A stretch of DNA of 59,043 nucleotides from Alkalihalobacillus deserti (GTDB taxonomy: Bacteria; Bacillota; Bacilli; Bacillales; Bacillaceae_D): positions 1-59,043 of the forward strand of contig NZ_JAJAFR010000021.1 of the NCBI RefSeq assembly GCF_020734105.1. The letters are read 5' to 3'. The notes under the pieces are model-generated. The model was given only the letters and a program-made list of their open reading frames with translations, was not told where the DNA came from and searched no databases. Both the position numbers and the translations under genes were made by a program. Of this stretch, positions 26,394-34,788 are shown piece by piece. Each line of letters opens with the position of its first letter. The first letter of the stretch is position 1.

Positions 26394-26948
26394 ATTGTCG
26401 TTGTATCTGAGGGTAGTAAGGACTGGCATGGAACGAATATTGCTGATTTAGTCAGATATATTAACTATAATAATTTTGACATTATCCAAAGCCAAATCCA
26501 CTCTGTATTTGACCTTCTTTATAATAGTTATTCAGACAAACTTTTAGAAGTGATGAAAATAGCAAATAAGTTTCCGAGCATAAATCTGAAAACCTATACT
26601 GTAATAGAAAAGGTAATGAACCAAGTCGAATTTAGAAGTCTTGATTTTGTACTGCATCAGCCATTACGGATGCTGATCAAAGATCCAGTCAAACTTAAAG
26701 ACGATGAACGTAAATATGCAATGAATATATTAACCCATACTGATTTCGTTATTTTTAACAAATTGGATAAAATGGCCGTACTAGTAGTTGAAGTTGATGG
26801 ATATGCGTTCCATGCAAATAATCCTACCCAGCTTAAGCGAGACGAAATGAGAGATCATATATTGCAAAAGTACGGGATTCCAATCATTAGAATGAAAACA
26901 ACAGGAAGTGAAGAAGAAACATTACTCCGTAAGAAGCTTTTAGAGTAG
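26394..26948 (+). pseudogene. C-terminal fragment of a SF1 helicase-like DUF2726 protein
   Basis: A frame open from 26394 to the stop at 26948 encodes about 184 residues: IVVVSEGSKDWHGTNIADLV, a middle portion, and RSLDFVLHQPLRMLIKDPVK. It ends with the DUF2726 nuclease-like core FNKLDKMAVLVVEVDGYAFH and the tail YGIPIIRMKTTGSEEE. This is the usual end of large helicase/DUF2726 proteins; the helicase motifs are absent and no start with ribosome site is present. The repeat just upstream suggests truncation by rearrangement. Confidence 0.75.
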
Positions 26949-27035
26949 CATTATCCTTTTTTGAGTCAACTTGTTTTTCCTTACCAACAAAGTCGAAAAC
27001 TGGAAAACAAAGTTGGGTACTGACGTAAACACAAA

Positions 27036-27067
27036 GGAGATGGCTCATTCAGCTGTCTCCTTTTTTA
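27036..27067 (+). terminator. Rho-independent terminator
   Basis: GGAGATGGC (27036-27044) pairs with GCTGTCTCC (27052-27060) using two G-U pairs; a six-T tail follows. Confidence 0.8.
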
Positions 27068-27235
27068 GTTTAAATATTAATAAAGAAATTTATCAAAAAT
27101 TTGGAGGTTATATTAATGTAAAACAAAGATGTTTGTAAGATCGAGATTATAAATTCCTTACTCAAGTAAAGCAAGCGAAATAACTGAAAAGAACCATTGA
27201 ATTGTTCGTCTTTTATAAAGGAGGGAGGAAAATAC

Positions 27236-27451
27236 ATGAAAGAAAATAAAGAAAGCCCTGAAAGACGAAGAGAGAGGATGAGACAAGAAGAGTTAAAACG
27301 AAACCCAGGAGGAAACATGAGAGATGCTTCTAACAGAGCTCAGTATGGAGGTCTTATGGATTTAGTCATAGGTCTTGGTTGGAAAGGAACAGGCATACTT
27401 ATCCTTGTTATCATCGTTGGATCCATCATCACATCTTTCTTCTTCAACTAA
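27236..27451 (+). CDS. DUF6366-family small membrane protein
   Basis: 71 aa: a highly charged N-terminus (ESPERRRERMRQEELKRNPG), then MRDASNRAQYGGLMDLVIGL and one C-terminal membrane helix (GTGILILVIIVGSIITSFFF). I recognise the pattern as DUF6366. GGAGGGAGG precedes ATG 27236, which is preferred to the frame start at 27197. Function unknown. Confidence 0.75.
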   Translation: MKENKESPERRRERMRQEELKRNPGGNMRDASNRAQYGGLMDLVIGLGWKGTGILILVIIVGSIITSFFFN

Positions 27452-27498
27452 ATTGGCAGGTTAGTTGCACAAGTTATAAATTGAATAGTTTAAAGTTA

Positions 27499-27532
27499 TA
27501 GAGCATTTCGCAGTAATGACGAATGCTTTTTA
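27499..27532 (+). terminator. Terminator after the DUF6366 gene
   Basis: A GCATTTCG/CGAATGC imperfect stem with a T-rich tail (TTTTTATTTTG). Confidence 0.65.
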
Positions 27533-27660
27533 TTTTGTCTAAAATTAAAAGGCAAATTCTATAAACAATAACAATGTAATAAGAATCAATAATAATTTAT
27601 TGTGAAACAATAAATTATGTGGTAGATTTAAATTAACAACAAATAAATGAGGTGCTTTTT

Positions 27661-28152
27661 ATGAAACGAAGTTCAACACTCTTTTTAAAGATAGCTGTTA
27701 TTTTTATTGGCATTCCGGTTCTTGCTTTGTGTTTATTTTTGTTACCTCAGATAGCGAATGAAGCAAATGAAGCAGCAGAAAGAGGTTCAGATTTGGCTTT
27801 TGTGGTATATGGTATTTTAATGGTTATGTATGTTTCGGGGATCCCATTTTACTTCGCTTTGTATCAATCTTTTAACCTTTTAAGCTATATTGACAAGAAC
27901 CAAGCTTTCTCGGAATTATCTGTAAGAGCTCTAAAGAAAATCAAAAACTGTGCCATCACAATCAGTGGCTTATATGTGGTAGCCATACCATTCGTCTATA
28001 TCATAGCGGAGGTAGATGACGCACCGGGTCTCATAATCATCGGAATGGTCATGATTTTTGCTCCCATGGTGATTGCTGTCTTTGCGGCTGTTCTTCAAAG
28101 ACTTTTACAAGAAGCCATCGATATAAAATCAGAGAACGACTTAATAGTCTGA
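27661..28152 (+). CDS. DUF2975 membrane protein (YoaS-like)
   Basis: A 163-aa protein with four membrane helices: one near the N-terminus (FLKIAVIFIGIPVLALCLFL), one at VVYGILMVMYVSGIPFYFAL, and two in the C-terminal half. The motif LLSYIDKNQAFSELSVRALK is characteristic of DUF2975. GAGGTG precedes ATG 27661. It is followed 10 bp later by an HTH gene; the same pair (yoaS-yozG) is known in B. subtilis. Function unknown. Confidence 0.82.
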   Translation: MKRSSTLFLKIAVIFIGIPVLALCLFLLPQIANEANEAAERGSDLAFVVYGILMVMYVSGIPFYFALYQSFNLLSYIDKNQAFSELSVRALKKIKNCAITISGLYVVAIPFVYIIAEVDDAPGLIIIGMVMIFAPMVIAVFAAVLQRLLQEAIDIKSENDLIV

Positions 28153-28162
28153 GGTGAATAAC

Positions 28163-28384
28163 ATGGCAATAATAATCAATATTGATGTGATGCTGGCTAA
28201 AAGGAAAATGAGCGTAACAGAACTTTCGGAGAGGGTTGGAATAACAATGGCTAACCTGTCTATATTGAAAAATGGAAAGGCAAAAGCGATTCGACTATCC
28301 ACGTTAGAAGCGATTTGTAAGGCTTTAGACTGTCAGCCGGGAGATCTTTTAGAATACAAAAGTGACGATGATACTCAAGAATAA
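28163..28384 (+). CDS. Small Xre/YozG-type HTH regulator
   Basis: A 73-aa single helix-turn-helix domain: MLAKRKMSVTELSERVGITM, ANLSILKNGKAKAIRLSTLE, AICKALDCQPGDLLEY. GAGGTG at 28151-28156 selects ATG 28163. Such one-domain regulators paired with a membrane protein usually act as a unit; the target genes are unknown. Confidence 0.85.
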   Translation: MAIIINIDVMLAKRKMSVTELSERVGITMANLSILKNGKAKAIRLSTLEAICKALDCQPGDLLEYKSDDDTQE

Positions 28385-28414
28385 TAGACAACAATTCTCT
28401 TCAAATTTTCAGAC

Positions 28415-28669
28415 ATGACCAGCACATTACAAAAACGCTACAAAGGATATGAGTCCAAGTTCTATAAAATAAGAGAAATGGTGTTTGTTCCAATTTATGC
28501 CCAAAAGCATAAAACAACCTTATGCTTTTCTCAAGACATCTGTAACTACACAGCTACTGGTAGAGCGAAAATCCACAAAAACTTAAAAGCAGTAAATAAA
28601 AATGTGCTTGGCTACGTTATGAAAAATTTTTCCCGAATCGAACGATTGAGTACAACGTTAATCGCATAA
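28415..28669 (+). other. Unrecognised ORF remnant, 84 codons
   Basis: An open frame begins with MTSTLQKRYKGYESKFYKIR and later NYTATGRAKIHKNLKAVNKN. No ribosome site precedes the ATG, and composition is basic like DNA-binding or transposase-derived sequence. I cannot place it; it may be a fragment of a lost element between the HTH gene and mhqR. Confidence 0.25.
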
Positions 28670-28813
28670 GTAGATTCATTGTACAATATGGAAAATGTAC
28701 TGTATTAGGATTTGGACTTGGTTTTATTTAACAAAATAACCTATTGATATCGTCAAGCCGAGGAAGTAATAATTTATAAGTTAGTTGACACTAGAAAATA
28801 AATTATTATATAA

Positions 28814-28833
28814 TTATCTCGAATTCGAGGTAA
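28814..28833 (+). promoter_or_regulatory. MhqR-type operator (autoregulatory)
   Basis: A near-perfect palindrome TTATCTCGAA-TTCGAGGTAA lies just upstream of the MarR gene. It matches the known MhqR box TATCTCGAATTCGAGATA at all but one base. Half-sites TATCTCGAA recur at 29783 and 30303. Confidence 0.75.
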
Positions 28834-28853
28834 AAGAAAGAAGAATGGTAATC

Positions 28854-29273
28854 ATGGATATTCAGGACAAAAAACAATATGAAGAGGATTTGTCTCTAAA
28901 GTTATTTATTGTTTTGTCACGAGCTTTACAATCAATAAAGAAACGTGTCGAAGAAGACATAAAGTGTTTGGGACTAAATCCAACTGAGTTTGCAGTTCTT
29001 GAGTTGATTTATAGTAAAGGAGATCAACCAATACAAAAAATCGGCGAAAAAGTATTGATTGCAAGCAGTAGTATTACTTATGTGGTAGATAAGTTAGAAA
29101 AGAAAAATTTAATAGAGAGAAAACCTTGTCCAAAAGATCGACGTATCACATATGCAGCAATAACATCAGAAGGAACTGAATTAATGAATAAGGTGTTTCC
29201 TAAATATAGAGCAGCGATTCAAGAAATATGTGATGGATTAGATTTCAATGAAAAAACAGTCTTGATTCAGTAA
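28854..29273 (+). CDS. mhqR: MhqR-like MarR regulator, C-terminus truncated by a stop
   Basis: A 139-aa winged-helix repressor: SLKLFIVLSRALQSIKKRVE, LGLNPTEFAVLELIYSKGDQ, ASSSITYVVDKLEKKNLIER, and the wing PKDRRITYAAIT. The match to the MhqR box upstream supports the assignment; MhqR controls quinone-detoxifying dioxygenases, nitroreductase and DoxX in B. subtilis. The frame ends at TAA 29271-29273, but the same frame continues IKKLGYHAQGY to TAA 29307-29309, the usual family C-terminus. Twelve codons are therefore lost. The start could also be ATG 28845; neither has a strong ribosome site. Confidence 0.8.
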   Translation: MDIQDKKQYEEDLSLKLFIVLSRALQSIKKRVEEDIKCLGLNPTEFAVLELIYSKGDQPIQKIGEKVLIASSSITYVVDKLEKKNLIERKPCPKDRRITYAAITSEGTELMNKVFPKYRAAIQEICDGLDFNEKTVLIQ

Positions 29274-29491
29274 ATAAAAAAATTAGGATATCACGCCCAA
29301 GGTTATTAAATTTTTTTAGTTTGATATCTCAAATTAATTATATATTATATAATACTATACTGATTAGTAATAAATTATGTTGATTTTTCCTACTGACACA
29401 GTTACGTAACTGTTTGTTGAGTTCTTGATAATACGCAATAGATGCCATGTTTTAATAGGTAATGATCAATTATCAATATTTTTTAGTGAAA

Positions 29492-29508
29492 TACCTCGAA
29501 CTAAAGAT
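29492..29508 (+). promoter_or_regulatory. MhqR-like half-site before the nitroreductase remnant
   Basis: TACCTCGAAC resembles one arm of the MhqR box; the second arm is degenerate. It lies about 30 bp before the RBS of the dead mhqN-like gene. Confidence 0.4.
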
Positions 29509-29536
29509 TTTTTAATTTGAAAGGAGTATAAAAAAG

Positions 29537-29725
29537 TTGTCAGATTTTATTTAATTGGTAAAAGAGAGACGATCTGCAAGCAACTTTCTTCCAGATCATA
29601 CGATTACAAAGAAAGAACTAAATGAAATTTTTGATTTAGTTAAACTTAGACCTTCAGCTTTTAATCTTCAACATATAAATTATTTAACAGTTATTGATCC
29701 TTCAATAAATCAAAAAATTTACTGA
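29537..29725 (+). pseudogene. Nitroreductase (MhqN/YdfN-like) N-terminal remnant
   Basis: After AAAGGAG a TTG start reads LSDFI, then TAA (29552-29554), then LVKERRSASNFLPDHTITKK, ELNEIFDLVKLRPSAFNLQH, INYLTVIDPSINQKIY and a stop. The FMN-binding KERRSAxNF and PSAFNxQ motifs identify a nitroreductase. Only about 60 of about 200 residues remain, with an early nonsense codon. In B. subtilis mhqN precedes mhqO and mhqP; here mhqO is missing between this remnant and the DoxX gene. Confidence 0.8.
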
Positions 29726-29782
29726 TGACTAAATGGTTTTGGTTTGAGTCGTTATTGAAAATTTATTAATAAGTATAAATAA

Positions 29783-29801
29783 TATCTCGAATACATTATA
29801 T
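29783..29801 (+). promoter_or_regulatory. MhqR-like operator upstream of DoxX
   Basis: TATCTCGAA followed by a degenerate right arm (TACATTATATA), about 80 bp before the DoxX start. Confidence 0.5.
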
Positions 29802-29884
29802 ATTAAGTAGTAATATACTCAATGGAGATAAGCGAATTGGAAATACTTTCGTTTGTTTACAATAAAATTGGAGGAAAAAAGATT

Positions 29885-30301
29885 ATGTCAAACAAAAATG
29901 AAATTGGAACATTATTATTACGATTAGTGTTAGGGATTGTTTTTTTAGCACATGGTGCTACGAAATTCCAAGGTGGTATCGAAACTATAGTTGGCTGGTT
30001 TGATAGTATAGGTTTACCAGGAGGGCTGGCTTATGTTGTGGCCACACTTGAATTGGTTGGAGGAATCGCTTTAATACTAGGTTTTGGAACTCGAATTGTT
30101 TCTGCATTATTAGCACTATTATTGATTGGAGCTATTTTTAAAGTGCAATTAGCAGCAGGTTTTGTAGGTGGTTATGCTTACGATCTAGTGTTACTAATAA
30201 TAGCTGTTCACCTATCATTAAATGGAAGTAAGTTATATTCTCTTGGTCAACTTTTCTTTAGAGGTCAAGAAGACAAAAGTTCGTTTGCTAAATCAGCTTA
30301 A
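29885..30301 (+). CDS. mhqP: DoxX-family membrane protein (MhqP-like)
   Basis: A four-helix integral membrane protein: LLLRLVLGIVFLAHGATKFQ, GLAYVVATLELVGGIALILG, and the late KVQLAAGFVGGYAYDLVLLI. The DoxX signature HGxxKFQGG is present. ATG 29885 (MSNKNEIG, 138 aa) follows GGAGGAAAAAAG; the frame runs back to 29822 but lacks a ribosome site there. MhqP is one of the MhqR-controlled proteins against methylhydroquinone and catechol stress; MhqR-like half-sites lie upstream. Confidence 0.83.
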   Translation: MSNKNEIGTLLLRLVLGIVFLAHGATKFQGGIETIVGWFDSIGLPGGLAYVVATLELVGGIALILGFGTRIVSALLALLLIGAIFKVQLAAGFVGGYAYDLVLLIIAVHLSLNGSKLYSLGQLFFRGQEDKSSFAKSA

Positions 30302-30302
30302 T

Positions 30303-30311
30303 TATCTCGAA
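30303..30311 (+). promoter_or_regulatory. MhqR half-site before the WrbA-like gene
   Basis: TATCTCGAA occurs immediately after the DoxX stop, about 145 bp before the flavoprotein start; no clear second arm. A short ORF with AGGGGAAAAG site (30368-30444, 25 codons) lies between and may be a leader peptide or chance. Confidence 0.35.
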
Positions 30312-30455
30312 AGAAAGAAAAATGAAATTGAGATAGAATAAATAGTTCCAAACTAGGGGAAAAGAACATGAAAACATTGAGAATCACTTATTTTCAATGG
30401 AGGTGGTTCTTATTAGAATCAGATAAAACGAAACAAGAAAAGTAGGTGTATAGGT

Positions 30456-31115
30456 GTGGGATTTCTAGAAAAATTATTTGGAAACACAAAGGAGACGAAA
30501 AATATGTCAAACATTAAATTAGCAGTTATTTATTACAGTTCAACTGGAACAAACTATCAATTAGCAAAGTGGTCTGAAGAAGGTGGTAAAGCAGCAGGTG
30601 CGGAAGTGAAAGTATTAAAAGTTCCTGAACTTGCACCTCAAGCAGCGATTGATTCAAATCCTGCTTGGAAAGCTCATGTTGAAGCAACGAAAGATGTGCC
30701 TGAAGTAACTTTAGATGATCTTGAATGGGCAGATGCGATTGTCTTTAGTGTACCAACGCGTTTTGGTAACATGCCAGCTCAAATGAAACAATTTATCGAT
30801 ACAACTGGAGGTCTATGGTTTAACGGCAAACTTGCAAACAAAGCAGTAAGTGCTATGTCTTCAGCAAGTAACGCACATGGTGGTCAAGAAGCAACAATCC
30901 TTTCTCTATACACTACAATGCATCACTGGGGCGCAATTATTGCTTCTCCTGGTTACACAGATCCTGTTCAATTTACTTCTGGCGGAAACCCGTACGGAGT
31001 AAGTGTAACTGTCGGTCAAGATGGTAACATGCAAGAAAATGTTGAAGAAGCAGCAAAATATCAAGCTAAACGCACAGTTCAGGTTGCAGAGTGGATTAAA
31101 AAAGGAAATCAATAA
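30456..31115 (+). CDS. WrbA-type NAD(P)H:quinone oxidoreductase with MGFL..FG extension
   Basis: A flavodoxin-like FMN enzyme reducing quinones by two electrons. The FMN phosphate loop YYSSTGTNYQLAKW is near residue 27, VPTRFGNMPAQMKQFIDTTG near 103, and the WrbA insert plus ASNAHGGQEATILSLYTTMH near 130-150. The frame begins GTG 30456 with MGFLEKLFGNTKETKN, preceded by AGGTG. A second start, ATG 30504 (MSNIKLAV), has the stronger site AAAGGAGACG inside the extension. The same leader type occurs on the flavoprotein at 34789. 219 aa from the first start, 203 from the second. Confidence 0.87.
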   Translation: MGFLEKLFGNTKETKNMSNIKLAVIYYSSTGTNYQLAKWSEEGGKAAGAEVKVLKVPELAPQAAIDSNPAWKAHVEATKDVPEVTLDDLEWADAIVFSVPTRFGNMPAQMKQFIDTTGGLWFNGKLANKAVSAMSSASNAHGGQEATILSLYTTMHHWGAIIASPGYTDPVQFTSGGNPYGVSVTVGQDGNMQENVEEAAKYQAKRTVQVAEWIKKGNQ

Positions 31116-31123
31116 TAGATAGT

Positions 31124-31155
31124 GAGCCAATCAATATTTTTGATTGGCTCTTTTT
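31124..31155 (+). terminator. Terminator after the WrbA-like gene
   Basis: GAGCCAATCA (31124-31133) pairs perfectly with TGATTGGCTC (31141-31150), followed by five T. Confidence 0.9.
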
Positions 31156-31200
31156 AAAAATTGTCACCGAGAGATATGATTGTGGAAAGGATGGACGTGA

Positions 31201-31407
31201 ATGGCTATTCATATTGAAGTCATATCTGAATTAGGCGAAGATGCGCTTGAAGTAATCTGGAATAATACCAATGATGCGATATTTACACTTGGACAAGACG
31301 GTGCGGTTCTTAATGCAAATCCAAGCTTTACTGCTATTCTCGACTGGGCGATTGACGAGATAAAAGGGGTAACCCCGCCATCTTTTCTTTATAACATATC
31401 AATATAG
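31201..31407 (+). pseudogene. Truncated PAS-domain protein
   Basis: 68 codons with GAAAGGATGG upstream encode IWNNTNDAIFTLGQDGAVLN and ANPSFTAILDWAIDEIKGVT, the first half of a PAS domain. It then stops before the rest of the sensor fold and any output domain. The sequence to about 31640 holds further broken frames. Probably the start of a lost PAS sensor or diguanylate-type protein. Confidence 0.6.
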
Positions 31408-31758
31408 GATTACAAAGAGAAAAAGCAAAGGTGGAAAAGTGTTAGACATCTAAGTTATTTTGATCCAGTGGTTTGCAACTGAAGGAAACCCATTGTGGAA
31501 ATATATGGATCCCGGGCAAAACGATAAAATAAAGATGGTGTAGAAAAAACTGTTATTTTTGAAGCTAAGAGACTCCCTACTTGTCATGGTTGATTCTCTT
31601 ATTAGAACCAGGTTTATATAACCTTATCTAGGTCAATTAACCGTCCATTCGGTTTAAACAACAATTATATTAACAACAAAACTCACATTGGATTTCAACT
31701 TCGAATGCGAGTTTACATGATAATTGTCTTGCTTAATTAAGCACCTGATAGAATTTTG

Positions 31759-31832
31759 GCGGACACTACGTACGTTATTTTCAAAAAAACATCACTTTGA
31801 AGGTGTTAGTGGACACTGAGTACGTTATTGTC
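31759..31832. repeat. Direct repeat GGACACT..GTACGTTATT, 50-bp period
   Basis: GGACACTACGTACGTTATT at 31761 and GGACACTGAGTACGTTATT at 31811 differ at two bases. A further related GCGGAACCACGGTCCG segment lies at 31871. These resemble dispersed non-coding repeats of Bacillus rather than a coding or CRISPR array. The rest of 31640-32190 shows no gene. Confidence 0.55.
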
Positions 31833-32190
31833 TGAAAATCACGACAGCCTCCCTATCTATAAGCTAAATAGCGGAACCACGGTCCGTTCACCGCTGTAAC
31901 AAGAAAGTCGTTTTAAAATACATATACAATTAGCATCCAATTTTTCGCAATTGCACATAAATTTATGCGGTATTGCTAAAACAGGTGTTAATATAATGGC
32001 TATTTCACTAGTTGAAAAAATGTTTGATATAACTATAAAAAAGAGAAACGAAAACGGTGCGATTTCCGCCTCTACATGGTATGTTTTTTAGTCTGTTCCA
32101 AACGAAGACTATCATGAGAATGCCATTATTAAATCTTTTTTTATTGTAACTAACGTCGATCAACTTTGAGTTTTTGTTTAGCTTAATACA

Positions 32191-32526
32191 TCATTTCTCT
32201 TCTGTTTCTTCCGTTTCTATCTCTACCCAGAGCTGAGACCAATTTTCTACCTCTTTTAATATCGGTTCTAATGAATGACCTTTTTCTGTTAGCGAGTACT
32301 CAATAATAACGGGTGTTTCAGGTATGACCTTTCGCTTTATAATTCCTTGCTGTTCTAAGTCTTTTAATCGTTCAGACAAAACCTTTCCACTAATTCCGAT
32401 AGAAGATTGGATGGTGCTAAACCGTTGCGAAACGGACAATAATTGATAGATAATTAAAGCTGTCCAGCGTTGACTTAAAAGCGAAATCGCTTTTTCAAAG
32501 CGAGGACAAATAATAGATGGTTCCAT
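32191..32526 (-). CDS. HxlR-family redox regulator (YodB/CatR-like)
   Basis: A 111-aa winged-helix repressor: MEPSIICPRFEKAISLLSQR, with the single N-terminal cysteine in the position used for quinone/thiol sensing by YodB and CatR. Then WTALIIYQLLSVSQRFSTIQ, GKVLSERLKDLEQQGIIKRK and PVIIEYSLTEKGHSLEPILK. AGAGGGGTG selects ATG 32526; the longer frame to 32604 has no ribosome site. Divergent from the CatE-like gene with paired inverted repeats between, which probably serve both directions. Confidence 0.85.
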   Translation of the reverse strand: MEPSIICPRFEKAISLLSQRWTALIIYQLLSVSQRFSTIQSSIGISGKVLSERLKDLEQQGIIKRKVIPETPVIIEYSLTEKGHSLEPILKEVENWSQLWVEIETEETEEK

Positions 32527-32592
32527 TTCTTTCACCCCTCTAGTTAAATATATCACGTTATCATTTGAAATTAAATTACTAAAGTGAATAAA

Positions 32593-32642
32593 GTTACTTG
32601 ACAATAGTAACTTATTAAAATAAACTTACTTACATAAAGTAA
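32593..32642. promoter_or_regulatory. Two inverted repeats, candidate HxlR operators
   Basis: GTTACT (32593-32598) faces AGTAAC (32606-32611), and TTACTT (32626-32631) faces AAGTAA (32637-32642). Both share the core TTACT/AGTAA and lie between the divergent hxlR-type gene and the dioxygenase gene. YodB/CatR sites in B. subtilis are similar TACT..AGTA repeats. Confidence 0.6.
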
Positions 32643-32778
32643 CTTAATAAACCAAAGAAAAATAAGAACATAAGTAGTAAAAGATTTCATGTGTAAGTTT
32701 AGGTCTTATTTTTTTGTCATGGATGTCAACCTTTCAAGGGGGCAAATTAGTAAGTAGAAAATAATAGGAGGGATGACT

Positions 32779-33627
32779 ATGAGATTTCATCGTAAACCAA
32801 CGACTTTTGTAGACCATGTAAAGTTGAGAGTAGAGAATTTAGAACGCTCTCTTCACTATTATCAAGAGGTTATTGGTTTTAAGATTCTAGAACAAACGAA
32901 AACAACAGCGAAATTAACAACAGACGGCAAAACGAGTGTGTTGTCAATTGAACAACCAGAACATGTTGTACGAAAGCAAGGAAGGACTACGGGGTTGTAT
33001 CACTTTGCCCTGCTTTTGCCTAATCGCTCAGATTTAGCGAATATTGTCTTTCATTTTATTGAAAAAGAAGTCCAAATTGGTTCATCAGACCATCTTGTCA
33101 GTGAAGCTCTTTATTTATCCGATCCGGATGGGAATGGAATTGAAATTTATGTTGACCGCGATCCTTCCGAATGGAGCTGGAATAACGGGAACGTGGCAAT
33201 GACAGTAGATCCGTTGAATTTTGAAGATCTTCTTTCAAATGGAAAACAGCAGGAGTGGAAAGGTCTACCAGTTGGAACTGTTATGGGACATATTCATTTA
33301 CATGTAGCAGAATTGCAAAAGACTGAACAGTTTTATACGAAGGGACTCGGTTTTGAAGTCGTTAACCGCTACGGGGCACAGGCACTTTTCATTTCGACTG
33401 AAAAATACCATCATCATATCGGATTAAACACATGGAATGGTGTTGGTGCACCTACACCTCCTGTAAATAGTGTTGGATTGGAATCCTTTACGTTAATGCT
33501 TGCAAATGAGGAAACAAGAAATACGATTATGGCTCAGTTGAAGGAGATTGGCGCATCTGTCACTGAAGAAAATGGTATGTTTGTGACCTCAGATCCTTCT
33601 GGAAATCGTATTTACTTAAAGATTTAA
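32779..33627 (+). CDS. Glyoxalase-fold ring-cleaving dioxygenase (CatE-like)
   Basis: A 282-aa protein with two vicinal-oxygen-chelate halves: TTFVDHVKLRVENLERSLHY and a partner ending SDPDGNGIEIYVDRDP, then MGHIHLHVAELQKTEQFYTK and SDPSGNRIYLKI. The metal ligands expected from the family are the His in VDHVKL/IHLHV and the Glu in GIEIY. It resembles CatE/MhqE catechol-type extradiol dioxygenases that destroy quinol toxins. GGAGGG at 32767-32772 fits ATG 32779, not 32773. Confidence 0.86.
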   Translation: MRFHRKPTTFVDHVKLRVENLERSLHYYQEVIGFKILEQTKTTAKLTTDGKTSVLSIEQPEHVVRKQGRTTGLYHFALLLPNRSDLANIVFHFIEKEVQIGSSDHLVSEALYLSDPDGNGIEIYVDRDPSEWSWNNGNVAMTVDPLNFEDLLSNGKQQEWKGLPVGTVMGHIHLHVAELQKTEQFYTKGLGFEVVNRYGAQALFISTEKYHHHIGLNTWNGVGAPTPPVNSVGLESFTLMLANEETRNTIMAQLKEIGASVTEENGMFVTSDPSGNRIYLKI

Positions 33628-33672
33628 CCCAAACACGCGTATAAGGTAACTATGATGGAGGAACATTCCGCT

Positions 33673-34734
33673 ATGAAAGAAGATATAAGAAATACAGGAA
33701 TAGAAATTGGATTATATACACTTGGAGATATAGGTTCAGACCTTCATACAGGTAAAACCATTAGTGCTAGGCAACGAGTAAAGGAAATAATTGAAGCAGC
33801 AAAACTTGCTGACGAGGCTGGACTTGACGTTTTTGGAGTTGGCGAACATCACCGACTAGATTATGCTGTATCGGCTCCGCAAGTTGTCTTGGCAGCCATT
33901 GCTCAGGTAACGAAACGCATCAAATTGACAAGCGCAACGACAGTGTTAAGCACGGTTGACCCTGTTCGGTTATTCGAGGACTTCGCTACGTTGGATTTGC
34001 TATCAGACGGTCGTGCAGAAATAATCGCTGGTCGAGGAGCGTTTGTGGAATCTTTCCCGCTTTTCGGTTATAACACAAATGACTATGATGCGCTATTTTC
34101 AGAAAACATCGATTTACTGTTAAAACTGAATGAAAACGAGACGCTCTCCTGGACTGGTCACTTTCGCTCCTCATTAAGGGATGCTGAAATTGCGCCTCGA
34201 CCTGTTCAACAATTACCAATATGGGTTGGGGTTGGCGGTACACCAGAAAGTGCAGCTCGTGCGGGCAAGGTAGGGGTAGGAATGGCTATGGCAATTTTAG
34301 GAGGTGATCCAGTACGATTTAAGCCACTTGTTGATTTATACCGTAAAGCTGGTACCGAAGCTGGATATGCTATTGAAGATCTCAAGGTAGGGGTAACGGG
34401 TCATGGATATATCTCAAAGACAACCGAGCAAGCCAAAGACGAGTTCTATCCTTATTATTCACATTACTGGTCGTATGTTAACCAGCAACGAGGAATGGGA
34501 TTTAAGATGTCAAGAGCAGATTTTGAAGAGATGACAGGCCCAGATACGGCATTGTTCGTAGGCAGCCCTCAACAGATCACCGAGAAAATCCTGCGTCAAT
34601 ACGAGCTGTTTGGGCATCAACGTTTCCTTGCCCAGATTGATATAGGCGGATTGCCATTTAAGGAAGTAGCTGCTGGCATTGAGCTATTAGCTACGGAAAT
34701 AGCTCCAATTGTGCGAAAAGAAACGAGTAAATGA
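33673..34734 (+). CDS. Luciferase-like (LLM) flavin-dependent monooxygenase
   Basis: A 353-aa TIM-barrel flavin monooxygenase of the bacterial luciferase superfamily: GIEIGLYTLGDIGSDLHTGK, GVGEHHRLDYAVSAPQVVLA, the SATTVLSTVDPVRLFEDFAT motif, and ISKTTEQAKDEFYPYYSHYW. The substrate cannot be deduced. The start at 33673 follows ATGGAGGAAC; 33652 is an alternative with a weak site. It lies 45 bp after the dioxygenase and is probably in its transcript, together with the FMN reductase 50 bp downstream that could supply reduced flavin. Confidence 0.82.
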   Translation: MKEDIRNTGIEIGLYTLGDIGSDLHTGKTISARQRVKEIIEAAKLADEAGLDVFGVGEHHRLDYAVSAPQVVLAAIAQVTKRIKLTSATTVLSTVDPVRLFEDFATLDLLSDGRAEIIAGRGAFVESFPLFGYNTNDYDALFSENIDLLLKLNENETLSWTGHFRSSLRDAEIAPRPVQQLPIWVGVGGTPESAARAGKVGVGMAMAILGGDPVRFKPLVDLYRKAGTEAGYAIEDLKVGVTGHGYISKTTEQAKDEFYPYYSHYWSYVNQQRGMGFKMSRADFEEMTGPDTALFVGSPQQITEKILRQYELFGHQRFLAQIDIGGLPFKEVAAGIELLATEIAPIVRKETSK

Positions 34735-34788
34735 GTTTGCATGTCGATTTAAACAAGCAAGAAGTAGTCAATATAGGCGGTGTTATAG

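Noticed and set aside
29322..29345. Further MhqR operator (GATATCTCAAATTAATT)
   Set aside because: Only part of one arm matches and it lies just behind the mhqR stop with no promoter readable.
31761..31830. Direct repeats as transposon ends or attachment sites
   Set aside because: Only 50 bp apart, imperfect, with no integrase or transposase nearby; dispersed non-coding repeat is more likely.
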